Source: Pantoea sp. Nvir
GTDB lineage: Bacteria > Pseudomonadota > Gammaproteobacteria > Enterobacterales > Enterobacteriaceae
Direction of reading: 5' to 3'
DNA length: 64,000 bases
Assembly (NCBI RefSeq): GCF_009829915.1
Contig: NZ_SZZW01000001.1
Location: forward strand, 427,626 to 491,625
Position numbers and translations under genes: made by a program
The notes under the pieces: model-generated
Databases searched by the model: none
What the model saw: only the letters and a program-made list of their open reading frames with translations
What the model was told of the DNA's origin: nothing
Shown: piece after piece, positions 23,151 to 35,024 of the stretch
Layout: every line of letters starts with the position of its first letter
Numbering within the stretch: the first letter of the stretch is position 1

Positions 23151-23917
23151 ATGAAGCGTAGAAAATCCTAACAGTGGTGATAATCAGCACAAGTATAGCA
23201 TACTTTTTATAGAGATGCAGGAAGATTACTACTTTACATTTCTCCTATTTTATGCACCATTGAAAACAATTAAAGGAATGCAGCAGGAGATTTATCAGCT
23301 TATCCTAAAATGTTCTTATTACCTAACAAAAAAGCTAAATCTAAATTTACTATTTTGCTAAAAGACAATAAACTGCAATCTGTAGTAAAGACATTTCCAT
23401 ATCAACTTTAGCTTGATATGCTATGATATATAAGCTGAAAACCGGTGGCAGAGAAGTATAGTAAAATTATCGCTAAGCTGTTCACAGATGATTCACACAA
23501 GAAAAACGGAAGCAACATACGAGAAGAATCGTACCCCTTCTGTATTTTTTTTTAAAAAGTTAATATATTTTTATATCATCTACTCGTAGTTATTTCTCAC
23601 AAAGAATGAAATTCATCCTAGTCATATATAAAATATGAAACAAAAGGTATATTTGTCTGGTTGAATTTTGACCAAACATAACAAATGTTTACTACACCCT
23701 AAATTCCTTGGGGCGGCGAGGTGATATATTCAATAGTTAGAATCTAAGAATAGTCATGCAAATATGCCTTATGTACAGATATACAGCACATACAGCTTTA
23801 TCAAAGTGCATTGCGCTAAACTACCAGAACTTAAGTATGCACGCCCAAAGATGAGAAAATCTAATGGCACGTCCTTGTGCCGGCAGTTCAGGATTCCGTT
23901 TTTGGCAACATTATCTA
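23151..23917. other. gene-less stretch between dusA and yjbJ
   Basis: About 770 bases where E. coli has zur and yjbL/yjbM. No gene recognised. Short frames here are chance readings. Confidence 0.55.
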
Positions 23918-24130
23918 TCACCAGCGGCAATCTTTGTTCTGAGATTCCCAATCTGAAACTTCTTTTTCAGCTTTCTCCTTGGCGTAACCATAACGTTCCT
24001 GAATTTTCCCGACGAGCTGATCGCGTTTACCCTTAATAATTTGCATATCATCGTCAGTAAGCTTACCCCATTTCTCTTTAAATTTTCCTTTAAATTGCTT
24101 CCAGTTACCGCTTGCTTCATCTTTATTCAT
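23918..24130 (-). CDS. yjbJ: CsbD-family stress protein YjbJ
   Basis: A small hydrophilic protein of the CsbD family, abundant under stress in E. coli, with no known enzymatic role. The ATG at 24130 gives 70 residues (E. coli 69), starting MNKDEASGNWKQFKGK and continuing GKLTDDDMQII and GKRDQLVGKIQERYGY, near-identical to the E. coli protein. GGAGGT lies seven bases upstream. An alternative earlier start adds a basic segment absent from the family. The strong conservation suggests real constraint. Confidence 0.93.
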   Translation of the reverse strand: MNKDEASGNWKQFKGKFKEKWGKLTDDDMQIIKGKRDQLVGKIQERYGYAKEKAEKEVSDWESQNKDCRW

Positions 24131-24782
24131 TTTAGACCTCCGCCTTACCCTCAGTTTTTCATTGTTCGAAAAATACCACGACAAAGCAAGGTACTACTAT
24201 GTCGTACTCTTACAAATCAAATTGTAGTTCATAAATTACCATCTGCCAGATTATTGAATGTCAAAGACGTAAATGATGCGATCGCTTTGCTACTGATCTA
24301 ATAAAAAGGCGATTTCCCAACGTACCGGCAATATGCTTTTTTGATTAAGATGATCACAAATTAATATATAAACCTGTTAGTGCATACTAATTAATGCTTT
24401 TACACTGTAACTGTCTAGTTATTATATGGTTGCAGCAACTATATACAGATTTTAATTAAATAAAATTAATAGGAAACACAACTAGTTATAGTAATTTGAG
24501 AAAGATATCACAAATTTGAATTAATAATTCTTAAAATACAGTCTTTTAAGAAGAAAAGCGTCAGTACGTAACTACGTAAACTCTATCATCTCTTTGCAAC
24601 TTGTCTGATAGCTTTCACAATTCCTAACAAACTCTTGAGTATTTACTAGCTATTGCTTAGGTCAATTTTGGACTATTTAAAATTAATGTTTGAATGAAAT
24701 ACATGTGGCACCACCAAAGATATTCTTCAAACTTTCTGGTATGCTTTTAGCGCGTTGCTAACAAGAGGCTTAATGTTTGTCT
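24131..24782. other. gene-less divergent region between yjbJ and plsB
   Basis: About 650 bases where E. coli has dinF, lexA and dgkA. I searched the minus strand for LexA and DgkA motifs and saw none. The right end holds AGAGG at 24764-24768, the likely RBS of plsB. Confidence 0.55.
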
Positions 24783-27212
24783 ATGTCAAGTTGGCGTAAA
24801 ATCTATTATAGACTATTATATTTAGTACTTTCCTTTCCAGTAAAAAGTAAGTCAATCCCAGCTGATCTCGTTTCCGAATATGGAATCGATCCAATGCGAC
24901 CAATTATTTACGTACTACCTTATAATTCTAAGGTAGACTTGCTAACTTTGCGCCAACAGTGCTTACACCATAATTTACCCGATTGCATGTCTCCATTAGA
25001 AGTCAATGGCAAATTATTGCCGAGTCATATATTTGTTCATGATGGTCCATGTGTGTTTCCTTATTTCGTACCGCATACGGGATCGGTAAGGATTTTCCAT
25101 GAATATCTCGATTTGAATTACAATAATTCAGCTCTTGATATTCAAATATTGCTAGTATCAGTGATGTTTGGACGGTCACCCGGCAGAGAAGGTCATCAGG
25201 GTGATAAAAAACCGCAGCAACGCGCACTTAATATGATGGAAAAGTTTTTCGCTGTCATTTGGCATGGTCGTGACAGTTTTGTCCGTTTTTCACCTACCAT
25301 TTCTCTGCGCCGAATGACGACACAACATCTCCCCGATAAGGCAATGGCTCAAAAATTGGCACGTGTGGCGCATATTCACTTCGCACGCCAGCGGTTAGCT
25401 GCTATAGGACCTAAGTTATCAGAGCGCAAAAATCTTTTTAATAAAATGCTACAGTCTAAAGCGATTGAAAAAGCAGTAGAAGATGAAGCACATAACAAAA
25501 ATATTTCTCAAAATAAAGCACAGAGGAACGCCATAGAGATGATGGAAGAGATTGCAGCCAACTTTTCCTACGAGGCGATTCGCGTTGCTGACTGTGTTAT
25601 GGGCTGGCTCTGGAGTCGCCTCTATCAGGGTATCAATGTCAATGGTAGCGAACGGGTACGCCAGCTAGCGGAAGATGGTCATGAGATTGTCTACGTACCT
25701 TGCCATCGTAGTCATATGGACTATCTATTGCTCTCCTATGTACTTTACCATCAGGGCCTCGTGCCCCCCCATATCGTCGCAGGAATCAACCTTAACTTTT
25801 GGCCCGCTGGCCCAATTTTTCGTCGTTTAGGTGCCTTCTTTATTCGTCGCACCTTTAAAGGAAATAAGCTCTATTCTAATGTTTTCCGTGAATATCTCAG
25901 CGAGCTTTTTAGCCGCGGCTACCCCATCGAGTATTTTGTTGAAGGAGGACGCTCACGTACTGGATTACTGCTCGATCCCAAAACCGGAATACTCGCAATG
26001 ACCCTGCAGGCTATGCTGCGCGGCGGTAACCGTCCCATTACTCTAGTGCCTACTTATATTGGCTACGAGCACATTATGGAATTAGGTTCTTATGCTAAGG
26101 AGGTTCAAGGCGCAGCTAAAAAGAAAGAAAATCTTGTACAGTTATTGAGCGGACTACTTAAACTGCATAACCTGGGCCAAGGCTATGTTAATTTTGGGGA
26201 ACCTTTACCTCTACTAAATTACCTCAACAAACAGGTGCCAGAGTGGTGCAAAATCATCGATCCTATTGAGCCCCAGCGTCCTAGTTGGCTAACACCAACG
26301 GTCAATGATATAGCAGCACGTTTGATGATACGCATTAACGAAGCAGGAGCCGCCAATGCAATAAATCTCTGTGTCACCGCGCTGCTAGCTGCTCGCCAGA
26401 GGTCCTTGACACGGGAGCAGCTGATCGAACAACTTAAATGTTATATTGAACTATTACGCAATGTGCCATATTCGCCGGAATCAACAGTACCAATACTTTC
26501 AGCGGTAGAACTTTTAAATCACGCCATGAGCATGAATAAATTCGAAATAAAGCATGATAATAATGGTGACATCATCACCCTTCCGTATGAACAGGCTGTG
26601 TTAATGACCTATTACCGCAACAATATCCACCATATGCTAGTGATGCCATCACTGATCGCAGTTATTATTCAGCAACATCCAAATATTAGAGAAGATGAGC
26701 TGCTATGTCAGATCCGTGTGATATATCCAATGTTAAAAAAAGAACTTTTCCTGCGATGGACTATAGATGAATTGCCAGAGTTACAAGTAGCCCTCTGTCA
26801 GGAGCTGGCACGCCAAGGCATGATTACCATTCGGTGTGGATTGTTGCACCATACTGCTGCTCGTTACTGTACTTTACAGTTACTAGCTAACGGTATCCGT
26901 GATACCATGCAAAGGTTCGCCATTACTTTTTCTATTCTTAAAGCGAAGCCTACCATTAAGCGTAGGTCTTTAGAGAAAGAGAGTTATATGCTCGCACAGC
27001 GTCTTACCGTGTTGCAACAAGGGATTAATACACTAGAATTTTTCGACAAAGCAGTTTTTACTACGCTAGTGATGACCCTTCGTACTGAAGGCTATATCAG
27101 CGATACTAGTGACGCTGACTTCGAACGTACTCAAGCTACCTGGCATATTATTGCCGATTTGGTGACCAGCGATGTACGTTCGATAATTGAAACAGCTGTT
27201 ATACACAGATAA
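24783..27212 (+). CDS. plsB: glycerol-3-phosphate acyltransferase PlsB
   Basis: The membrane-associated enzyme that transfers an acyl chain to sn-glycerol-3-phosphate, the first step of phospholipid synthesis. About 809 residues, full length. All four acyltransferase blocks are seen: HRSHMDYL (the HX4D motif, about 310-317), [24 protein letters not shown] and TLVPTYIGY. The ATG at 24783 gives [12 protein letters not shown], aligning with the short E. coli start, but a TTG at 24777 (two residues earlier) is better spaced from AGAGG, so the true start may be either. The downstream ubiA/ubiC neighbours are lost. Confidence 0.96.
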   Translation: MSSWRKIYYRLLYLVLSFPVKSKSIPADLVSEYGIDPMRPIIYVLPYNSKVDLLTLRQQCLHHNLPDCMSPLEVNGKLLPSHIFVHDGPCVFPYFVPHTGSVRIFHEYLDLNYNNSALDIQILLVSVMFGRSPGREGHQGDKKPQQRALNMMEKFFAVIWHGRDSFVRFSPTISLRRMTTQHLPDKAMAQKLARVAHIHFARQRLAAIGPKLSERKNLFNKMLQSKAIEKAVEDEAHNKNISQNKAQRNAIEMMEEIAANFSYEAIRVADCVMGWLWSRLYQGINVNGSERVRQLAEDGHEIVYVPCHRSHMDYLLLSYVLYHQGLVPPHIVAGINLNFWPAGPIFRRLGAFFIRRTFKGNKLYSNVFREYLSELFSRGYPIEYFVEGGRSRTGLLLDPKTGILAMTLQAMLRGGNRPITLVPTYIGYEHIMELGSYAKEVQGAAKKKENLVQLLSGLLKLHNLGQGYVNFGEPLPLLNYLNKQVPEWCKIIDPIEPQRPSWLTPTVNDIAARLMIRINEAGAANAINLCVTALLAARQRSLTREQLIEQLKCYIELLRNVPYSPESTVPILSAVELLNHAMSMNKFEIKHDNNGDIITLPYEQAVLMTYYRNNIHHMLVMPSLIAVIIQQHPNIREDELLCQIRVIYPMLKKELFLRWTIDELPELQVALCQELARQGMITIRCGLLHHTAARYCTLQLLANGIRDTMQRFAITFSILKAKPTIKRRSLEKESYMLAQRLTVLQQGINTLEFFDKAVFTTLVMTLRTEGYISDTSDADFERTQATWHIIADLVTSDVRSIIETAVIHR

Positions 27213-27843
27213 TATTTACCGTTTGAAAACCAAATTATGACATGACATAGCAAGTTGCTATTCACAAAAAAGAGGCTATATAAACGATATAATTTACTCA
27301 TAAATAGGCAAATAGATGCCAGATTATTTAACAAAAATATTAATAGTTTCACTCAAAAGTATAAAGTAACTACATACTGCTTAACACGCTTATAGTAGCC
27401 AAAAGTGCTGATAATTACTGCAAAAGTCTATCAGATAATCGCTTTAATATATATTAAATAGAGCCCAACAGATAGGATGAACATGGCTTAATAAAATATA
27501 GTCAATTAATAATCAAAGTATAGTAACATCGTAAAAAAATCAGCCTAAGGAAGTGGATAACAATTTCACACTATCATAGCAATCAAGGATTAAATACTAG
27601 TATCATATACCATAGTTTAATGAATATTAGATATAAATAATTTACTCGCACTCAAATGGTCATTACTCAATAATAGCATGTCATACTATAAGAAATTCTA
27701 GTGGAAGTCGCAATTAGCACTTATGACATTTAGGTATAATACTTCATGAAAGGATGATAACAGCTTCAGTTAGTACCCTTAAATCAATATATGCACAAAT
27801 CGGTGGTACCTTCAATCTACTATAACATTGCTAGCAGCTGCGG
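27213..27843. other. gene-less stretch between plsB and psiE
   Basis: About 630 AT-rich bases between convergent genes, where E. coli has ubiA, ubiC and the mal region. Nothing recognised. Confidence 0.55.
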
Positions 27844-28254
27844 TTATTCCCGTTTTAGCCGGTCACTGTTAGCTAGCCATAACGTTGCCACCAATATCAG
27901 AACAGCACCGGAGTAACAGAGCGTGTCAAAGGGATTTGTATGGTCGACGATGATTAACCGAATAATCGCTGTAATGCTAATATAGATAAAATAACGCAAA
28001 GGAAAATGATATCCAGATTGGAAATATTTAATAATTAAAGCGATAAACTCGAAATAAAGAAAGTAGATAACAATTCCTTCAATCAGCAAATATGAGGAGC
28101 TTTGCTCGCTAGTATTTAGCAAAACATTAGCAAATTGTAGCGTTTCTTTCCCTAAAAATACTGCTAGAATAACCGCTAGTGCCAATAAGCCTATGTTCAG
28201 CACCCATTGCAGTGCGTTCGAAATATATCGTCCACCAATGGGTTGCAGGTTCAT
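27844..28254 (-). CDS. psiE: phosphate-starvation-inducible protein PsiE
   Basis: A small inner-membrane protein of unknown mechanism that in E. coli is induced by phosphate starvation and controlled by PhoB and CRP. The 136 residues equal the E. coli length. Four hydrophobic spans are seen, with [16 protein letters not shown], [14 protein letters not shown] and [11 protein letters not shown] segments highly conserved. It stands alone with long empty flanks. I saw no convincing pho box upstream. Confidence 0.93.
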   Translation of the reverse strand: MNLQPIGGRYISNALQWVLNIGLLALAVILAVFLGKETLQFANVLLNTSEQSSSYLLIEGIVIYFLYFEFIALIIKYFQSGYHFPLRYFIYISITAIIRLIIVDHTNPFDTLCYSGAVLILVATLWLANSDRLKRE

Positions 28255-28975
28255 CCATCATCTACCTCATGTTATTTCCTAATAAGGAAATAACCGTTAA
28301 CGTGTGTTAATACAATATAAATTATAAAATATGATAAACATGAGGATAATATAAGTTAATATCGAAACGTAATAATTTACTTGGTGACACAGTTTAATAG
28401 ATAAGGTTATCAGAAAATATATAAATTTAAAAGCAGGAAAATTACTTCTAGCCTGGTAATGCTATTTATAGATTACCTTTTCCTTCAGGCTGACGGTTGT
28501 ACAACCACATGATATTTTGATTCCGTTCACTCGTTTTTAAGCTGTCCTTTTACTAGTATGGGATACCTATATGATGCGTAACAATATTTATTGTGCGTAT
28601 TTTTTGCATCAATTTATTGAATGTTCTCAGCCACAGCTTTGAAAAGAAATATAGGAGTGGTTTTAGCTAAAATTTGTATCACAGACTCTGGTATAGAGTA
28701 GAACAGAGCAATGCTCTAATACTGTTAGTTACTCCTTTAACAACGAATGTACTAATAATAGTAAGCGGCCAGTTAGAAACAAAGAATCTACTGCAGAATC
28801 TGCACAAATAATTTGTGTATATAGTCAGACGCCCATTATATGAATAGAGCATCCGCAGAAGATCAGCGGATCCTTTTTTTGAGGCAAAGCACTAAAATAT
28901 CAGGCTTATGTTACGGTAAAAAAAGTCATAGAGCGCACCAGTCTGCTCCGATTCAGCGAAAGTATAATCTGTATT
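28255..28975. other. gene-less stretch between psiE and lysC
   Basis: About 720 bases. A 78-codon open frame near its right end overlaps the lysC 3' end on the opposite strand and has no family resemblance. A weak hairpin (ATCCGC/GCGGAT with an 11-base spacing, near 28849-28871, followed by CCTTTTTTTG) could end a plus-strand transcript. Confidence 0.45.
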
Positions 28976-30331
28976 CTATTCAAACAAGTTTTCATGCAGC
29001 ACACACACTACATTATCTGCCTCTTCCCCCGGTACTAAAAAGCAGAAATTATAGCTACTTGCGCCGTAACAGATAAGACGTAGATGAAAAGGTTCGAGCG
29101 TGTTAAATATCTCTTTACCAACACCACGTGCCCTAGAAAGGTTATTTCCAATTAGAGCCACCAGTGCCAGGTTTTCTTCTACCTCTACGTGGCAAAGCAA
29201 TGCAAGCTCCGTTAACAGCATCTGAGTCAGTAGACTGTCACAGCCGGTCGATGTTGATCCTGTGATGTCAAGCGTCAGCGCTACGCTGACTTCAGATGTT
29301 GTAATCAAATCAATAGAAAGATGGTGTCGCGCCAAGATAGCAAATACTTGTGCAAGGAAGCCGCGTGAGTGTAACATACTTAGGCTGTGCAAAGTCAACA
29401 AAGTTTGGCGACGACGTAGCGCCAGCGCACGGAAGAGTGGTGGGTGCTCAATTTCGCGACGTACTCGAGTACCGCCAGAGGCCGGATCTTTACTCGATCC
29501 AACAAAGACTGGAATATCGCTACGTACTGCAGGCATTAGCGTGGCTGGGTGCAGAACTTTTGCGCCGAAGATAGCCATTTCGGTCGCTTCTTCAAAGGTG
29601 ATCTCATCGATACGTTTGGCAGATGGTACTACACGCGGATCAGTCGTGTAGATACCTGCAACATCAGTCCAAATGTCCACACGCGCCGCTTTTAGTGCTT
29701 CACCTAGCAGTGCCGAGGTATAATCACTGCCGCCACGCCCTAGCGTAGTTGTGCGACCTTTGTGCTCACTTCCGATAAAACCCTGAGTAATTACCACTGC
29801 CTGTTCGAGCCGCGGTTTTAACAACGAGGCCGCCTGTTCTCCTAACGTTGCTACTTCGGGCTCGGCATGTCCAAAACAATCATTAGTACGCATCACCTTA
29901 CGCACATCAAACCATTCTGCATCGACCTGACGTTCACGCAAGATCTCCACAAACAGCAGTGTAGACATTAGTTCACCATAGCTAACCAATTCATCAGTCA
30001 AGGCGGTAGAAGTTTTTAGCGAAGCATCGTCAGAGAGCATGGTAATATTTTTAAGCATGCAATCTATTTTGTCACGGATCATTGCTAAATTTTGCAGACG
30101 CTCGACAATCGCGTACTGGATACGACGAATTTCTTCGAGTAGAAAGGCGCGCTGCGTCTGCTCCTGCCCTTCAGACAACGTGACCAATAAATTTGTTACT
30201 CCAGCCGAGGCCGAAAGAACTACTAGACGCGTATTAGAATCTGCCAGCACCACATCGGCGCTTCGGTTCATAGCATCAAAATCGGCAACACTAGTACCGC
30301 CGAACTTCGCTATAATCAGATTGTGAGACAT
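28976..30331 (-). CDS. lysC: lysine-sensitive aspartokinase III
   Basis: Phosphorylates aspartate, the first step toward lysine, diaminopimelate, threonine and methionine. The 451 residues match E. coli LysC (449). The kinase motif KFGGTSV (about 9-15), the LGRGGSDYT loop (about 199-207) and two C-terminal ACT domains are intact, including DLITTSEVSVALTLD, which contributes to lysine binding. Feedback inhibition is therefore probably kept. GAGGT precedes the ATG, and a lysine riboswitch lies in the leader. The product serves peptidoglycan synthesis and perhaps host provisioning (inference). Confidence 0.98.
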   Translation of the reverse strand: MSHNLIIAKFGGTSVADFDAMNRSADVVLADSNTRLVVLSASAGVTNLLVTLSEGQEQTQRAFLLEEIRRIQYAIVERLQNLAMIRDKIDCMLKNITMLSDDASLKTSTALTDELVSYGELMSTLLFVEILRERQVDAEWFDVRKVMRTNDCFGHAEPEVATLGEQAASLLKPRLEQAVVITQGFIGSEHKGRTTTLGRGGSDYTSALLGEALKAARVDIWTDVAGIYTTDPRVVPSAKRIDEITFEEATEMAIFGAKVLHPATLMPAVRSDIPVFVGSSKDPASGGTRVRREIEHPPLFRALALRRRQTLLTLHSLSMLHSRGFLAQVFAILARHHLSIDLITTSEVSVALTLDITGSTSTGCDSLLTQMLLTELALLCHVEVEENLALVALIGNNLSRARGVGKEIFNTLEPFHLRLICYGASSYNFCFLVPGEEADNVVCVLHENLFE

Positions 30332-30443
30332 GTATGACCTCGTGTGATGTTATCTTCTCTCGCACAGAGGGACGGGAGACCTTATATCAGCCTTAGCACA
30401 AGGGAAGAGCAGAATTAGGTAAATAATATCAGGAGACGAGTCA

Positions 30444-30639
30444 CCAAAAACTTCACCTTGCAAAGTGACCGACTATAGACGCCCCTAGTGACCACTCTCA
30501 GAAGGGTCATATCCCCCCTCTTCTATACCGATAAGCAACATTTCCCCCGTGTGTTGACCACCTCGGCGTTACTCTACATGATATACTATCCTCAGATACG
30601 GTTCCTTTAACACATTTTCGGGCGATGCGCCTCTTCTGG
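30444..30639 (-). promoter_or_regulatory. lysine riboswitch (L box) in the lysC leader
   Basis: On the minus strand the leader carries the hallmark L-box core: CCAGAAGAGGCGCATCGCCC at the 5' side, then AGGAACCG, GCCGAGGTGGTC, an AGGGG segment and TAGTCGGTCACTTTGCAAGG. The outer stem P1 pairs CCAGAAG (30633-30639) with TTTTTGG (30444-30450), using two wobble pairs that are CTTCTGG in E. coli. A short hairpin (TTGCGC/GCGCAA, about 30642-30659) precedes it, and the downstream CTCTTCCCTTGTGCTAAGGC block conserved before E. coli lysC is also present. Lysine binding is expected to shut off lysC expression. Confidence 0.9.
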
Positions 30640-31006
30640 CTTGCGCGTAGGTGCGCAAGTAGACGCATAAAATACCGGGTCATAAGGTTGCTGTCTACGT
30701 CTATTCAGTGCTTTATCTTCTATGCTTGTTAAATGAAATCATCTAGGCCGGTACTTGATTCTAATTTGGCACAAAGCTTACGAGAGGATATTATGTTCTT
30801 CTAATTTGAAGTTCTTAGAAGAAAAAAATAAAAAAATACAGTACTGACGTGAATTTTCTAGAACGCACACTATAATAAGCGGTGCAGAAAATAACGACTA
30901 TGCCAAAAAATTTCCTTTCGGTGTAAAACTGTTGTCATACTAAAGTAGTAAAGAGGTATGATTGCCCACATTGGATGACGGGTCTTCAATCGATAAGAGT
31001 ATTATA

Positions 31007-32653
31007 ATGAATAATATTAATCCGACGCACACTGCAGCCTGGAAAGAGCTCCAACAGCATTTTGAACAAATGAGATCAGTAACCATATGCGATTTGTTCG
31101 ACCAAGACCCCGATCGTTTTACTAAATTTTCTAAGACCTTTGATAACCAGATACTGGTAGATTTCTCTAAAAACCGCATTACTCAGGAAACATTGGACAA
31201 GTTACAGGCATTGGCAATAGAAAGTAACCTAAGTAATGCAATTAAATCAATGTTTTCCGGGGATAAAATTAACCGTACCGAAGATCGCGCAGTACTTCAT
31301 GTAGCGTTACGTAACCGCAGCAATACTCCTGTTGTAGTAGACGGAGAAGATGTAATGCCTAAAGTTAATCAAGTACTGAAGAAGATGAAACATTTCTCCG
31401 AGCGCGTTATTAGTGGTGATTGGAAAAGTTATACTGGTAAGGTAATTACTGACGTAGTCAATATCGGCATAGGAGGTTCAGATTTAGGTCCACTTATGGT
31501 GACAGAGACGCTACGACCTTATAAAAACCACCTTAATATGCACTTCGTCTCTAACATCGACGGTACCCATATTACTGAAACTCTAAAAAATCTCAGCCCG
31601 GAAACTACCCTCTTTTTGATAGCATCAAAAACCTTTACAACTCAGGAAACTATGACTAACGCACATAGCGCACGTGAATGGTTCCTAAAAACAGCAAACT
31701 ATCATCAATATGTGGCGAAGCACTTCGTAGCGCTCTCCACTAATACAAAAGCGGTTAATGAATTCGGTATTGATACGACCAATATGTTTGAGTTCTGGGA
31801 CTGGGTCGGCGGTCGCTATTCACTGTGGTCAGCGATAGGTTTGTCAATTATCCTCTCTATCGGCTTCAATCACTTCGAGAAGTTGCTGAGTGGGGCGCAT
31901 GCAATGGATCAGCATTTCCTTACCATGCCTAGCAAACAGAATTTGCCAGTACTATTGGCGCTGATTAGCATCTGGTATAATAATTTTTATGGCTTCGAGA
32001 CTGAGGCAATTTTGCCCTATGATCAGTATATGCACCGCTTTTCTGCCTACTGCCAACAAACCAATATGGAATCCAACGGTAAGTGTATAGATCGGAACGG
32101 TCACACAGTAAATTATCAAACAGGCCCTATTATATGGGGAGAACCAGGTACCAACGGTCAACATGCCTTTTATCAACTAGTCCATCAAGGCACCAAAATA
32201 GTGCCGTGCGATTTTATCGCGCCAGTCATTACCCATAACGCATTGGCAGATCACCATCAGAAGTTACTCTCTAACTTCTTTGCCCAGACCGAAGCGCTAG
32301 CGTTTGGCAAATCGCGTGAAGTGGTGGAAAAAGAATTTAATGATGCAGGTAAATCTACTGAGTCTATCGCACGCATCGTACCTTTCAAGATATTTGAAGG
32401 TAACCGCCCAACCAACTCGATTTTGCTACGCGAAATTACTCCTTATAGCCTAGGTGCTTTGATTGCACTTTATGAGCATAAGATTTTTACCCAAGGTGCC
32501 ATTCTGAATATTTTTACTTTCGATCAGTGGGGTGTGGAATTAGGTAAGCAATTGGCAACTAGTATTTTACCAGAGATGGAAAACAATGCAAAAATTACCA
32601 GCCATGATAGTTCCACTAATGGTTTGATCAATACTTATAAATTATGGTCTTAA
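31007..32653 (+). CDS. pgi: glucose-6-phosphate isomerase
   Basis: Interconverts glucose-6-phosphate and fructose-6-phosphate in glycolysis. The ATG at 31007 gives 548 residues (E. coli 549), starting [12 protein letters not shown]; an upstream in-frame extension is foreign. PGI motifs are complete: [11 protein letters not shown] (about 149-159), the [10 protein letters not shown] sugar-phosphate loop, [13 protein letters not shown] and the C-terminal GVELGKQLA. The Shine-Dalgarno (AAGAG) is weak. Its last codons and stop lie inside a 36-bp tandem duplication. It is divergent from lysC, as in E. coli. Confidence 0.98.
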   Translation: MNNINPTHTAAWKELQQHFEQMRSVTICDLFDQDPDRFTKFSKTFDNQILVDFSKNRITQETLDKLQALAIESNLSNAIKSMFSGDKINRTEDRAVLHVALRNRSNTPVVVDGEDVMPKVNQVLKKMKHFSERVISGDWKSYTGKVITDVVNIGIGGSDLGPLMVTETLRPYKNHLNMHFVSNIDGTHITETLKNLSPETTLFLIASKTFTTQETMTNAHSAREWFLKTANYHQYVAKHFVALSTNTKAVNEFGIDTTNMFEFWDWVGGRYSLWSAIGLSIILSIGFNHFEKLLSGAHAMDQHFLTMPSKQNLPVLLALISIWYNNFYGFETEAILPYDQYMHRFSAYCQQTNMESNGKCIDRNGHTVNYQTGPIIWGEPGTNGQHAFYQLVHQGTKIVPCDFIAPVITHNALADHHQKLLSNFFAQTEALAFGKSREVVEKEFNDAGKSTESIARIVPFKIFEGNRPTNSILLREITPYSLGALIALYEHKIFTQGAILNIFTFDQWGVELGKQLATSILPEMENNAKITSHDSSTNGLINTYKLWS

Positions 32654-32715
32654 TTTCATAAGAATCGCTTACTATAATTATGGTCTTAATTTCATAAGAA
32701 TCGCTTACTATAATT
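32641..32715. repeat. 36-bp tandem duplication across the pgi stop codon
   Basis: The unit ATTATGGTCTTAATTTCATA...CTATA is present twice with no mismatch, at 32641-32676 and 32677-32712, with three further matching bases. The first copy contains the last pgi codons (Leu-Trp-Ser-stop), so the second copy repeats the end of the gene in the 3' untranslated region. The perfect identity in rapidly decaying DNA marks it as recent. Confidence 0.95.
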
Positions 32716-34094
32716 TAGTAGTAATGAATACTGGTTAATGATTAGTGGTGTGATTAAAAAAAGCTTATTTACATAAAATTGCTTTTAGCATAATAGCTAT
32801 CATTTTGCTTACTTTGAGTTAAACTCGATCTTAATTATTTATTACTTTTAATGCATTTTCTTTCAGGTCACCCTAGAATCCTTTTAAAGGAAAAGGAGTA
32901 TTTTTATATAAGATGTTAAAATGAACAATAGTACAAAAAAGGTAATCCTATCTACCTGCCTTACATGGGAATTTTCTTTATTTGCCAGATTATTTTTTCA
33001 TCTGAATTCTTGCTAATTTACCTTTTCCATTAAAATCATCCAACAATTTTGTTTTCACTATAGAAAAATGCAGTTAGTGCATGATAAGTGCATAAAAAGG
33101 AAACCCATCACCTGCTTTTATTTCAGGATGTCATACTTACGTTAACTACTATGGTCAGTAACATTTTATTTTAACTGAAAATATCTTATGCTACTTCAAT
33201 CCTTCTATTATTAGTATTTCTTAGATTCACTTAATCAGACATGCCTGTTATGATCAGCGGATAGAAGATAACATAAGTTGCTTTACTAACATATATTAGG
33301 AGGTTCTTGTAGCATGTAAAAAGACGTTAGAGACGCCTCTAGAGATTAGAGAATACATTAGGGTTCACACTTATCATAATTACATGATATAAAATTCATC
33401 GCTTGGTCATGTATTTATTTTACTATTCAATACGTACCAAGATAATAAACCACCATCCTACGATAAGCGGGCTTACTGCTTATCAGTGATAAAAGGAAAG
33501 AACGCACAGCACAGTAATGTGCTAACAAAAGCATATGGGGTACTTTCTACACCTTCTTTACATCAAAATTAAATTAATGATGTTATGACATGCATTTTTA
33601 TATTACCTGTTGATTTGAAAATTTCAAGATACTCAAATCGTCGATAATTCAATTGAGGAAAATAATCTTATCATTCTGAGCCAGCTTCTTCGTATGCTGT
33701 GACTTAGAAACGTACTTACCGCTGATGATTATGGGGAAACTAGTGGTATGCTCTCTAATTTAATTAGACGTTACATCCGTATCAAGTTTCTAATCGTTGA
33801 TTAGACATTTTAGATTTTCCAAGAACCTATCTATCATTGATCGACAGCACTACCCACCATTTAATACTCAAGCTCATTTACAGGATACCCTACCAATTAG
33901 TAAAGTGATTATTGTGATAAATTAGATCCTTAACAGTGGACGATGTTGAGTATGTAAGATTTAGGGGGCAAGCTTATATTGCTGGTACCATCCTAAATTT
34001 CTACTACTCATACGTCATGGAATAGTGCTACGGCACCGTAGTTTATCTTTTCCAATTGTAGAAAAACAGTAAAGAATAAAACATTCATTGAATT
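32716..34094. other. gene-less stretch between pgi and metA
   Basis: About 1.4 kb, the longest empty stretch in the window, where E. coli has iclR, the ace operon, metH, pepE and others on this side of metA. Nothing is recognised in any frame. Confidence 0.55.
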
Positions 34095-35024
34095 TTATTC
34101 CAACGTAGGATTCATATAGCTTAAATCGTATGGTGTAATTTGGTAGACATAATAGTTTAGCCAGTTAGCAAATAGCAAGTTACCGTGACTACGCCAAGTC
34201 GCACGCGGTAGTAGTTCTAGATTGTTCTGCGGAAAATAATTACAGGGCATAGCTGGCTGTAGCCCTGCCTCATAATCACGATAATATTCTTTTGACAAAG
34301 TTAGAGCGTCATATTCAGGATGACCGGTAACACAAACTAAACGTTTATCTTTACTCGCCATAAGATAGACATCAATATGCCTTGATTCTGCAAATACATC
34401 CAGATCAGTATAATCGGTAATCATCTGCTTCTGAAAATCGGCATAGCGAGAATGAGGTGCTAGAAAATTATCGTCGAAACCGCGAGTCAATAATGCATGT
34501 GGATGCAGAATATGATGTTCATACACGCCAAAAAGCTTTTTTTGTCTTGTTTGTTTCGGAATACCGTAAAGAATGTTGAGAGCCGCCTGTACAGCCCAGC
34601 AGACAAATAGGGTTGAGGTAACATGTTCTTTTGCCCAATGAACCACACGCTGGATCTGCGCCCAGTAAGCAACATCATTAAAATCTACTAGCCCAAGTGG
34701 TGCGCCGGTCACAATCAGACCGTCAAAGTTGTCGTTTAGGATATCGTTAAAATTGCAATAAAAGGTGTTAAGATGCTCCATCGGTGTATTTCGTGATTCA
34801 CGACTACGAATACGCAACAGTTTAATATCGATCTGCAACGGTGAATTAGACAAGAGACGTAAAAATTGATTTTCCGTCTCAATCTTTTTTGGCATGAGAT
34901 TAAGCAATAATACTTTTATCGGACGGATTTCCTGAATACGGGCACGCGACGCAGTCATTATAAAAACATTTTCGTTACGCAAAAAATTCACTGCCGGTAA
35001 TTCATCGGGAACCCTGATTGGCAT
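34095..35024 (-). CDS. metA: homoserine O-succinyltransferase
   Basis: Activates homoserine with succinyl-CoA, the first committed step of methionine synthesis. I place the start at the second ATG (35024): it lies nine bases after GAGGA, whereas the first ATG touches it, and it gives exactly the 309 residues of E. coli, starting [13 protein letters not shown]. The nucleophilic cysteine is in [11 protein letters not shown] (about residue 142) and the catalytic histidine in TGHPEYD (about 235). With lysC it marks retention of aspartate-family synthesis. MetB, MetC and MetE/H must lie elsewhere if the pathway is whole. Confidence 0.97.
   Translation of the reverse strand: MPIRVPDELPAVNFLRNENVFIMTASRARIQEIRPIKVLLLNLMPKKIETENQFLRLLSNSPLQIDIKLLRIRSRESRNTPMEHLNTFYCNFNDILNDNFDGLIVTGAPLGLVDFNDVAYWAQIQRVVHWAKEHVTSTLFVCWAVQAALNILYGIPKQTRQKKLFGVYEHHILHPHALLTRGFDDNFLAPHSRYADFQKQMITDYTDLDVFAESRHIDVYLMASKDKRLVCVTGHPEYDALTLSKEYYRDYEAGLQPAMPCNYFPQNNLELLPRATWRSHGNLLFANWLNYYVYQITPYDLSYMNPTLE

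Noticed and set aside
28840..29076. 78-codon frame antisense to the lysC end
   Set aside because: It overlaps the conserved C-terminal ACT-domain codons of lysC and has no RBS or known motif.
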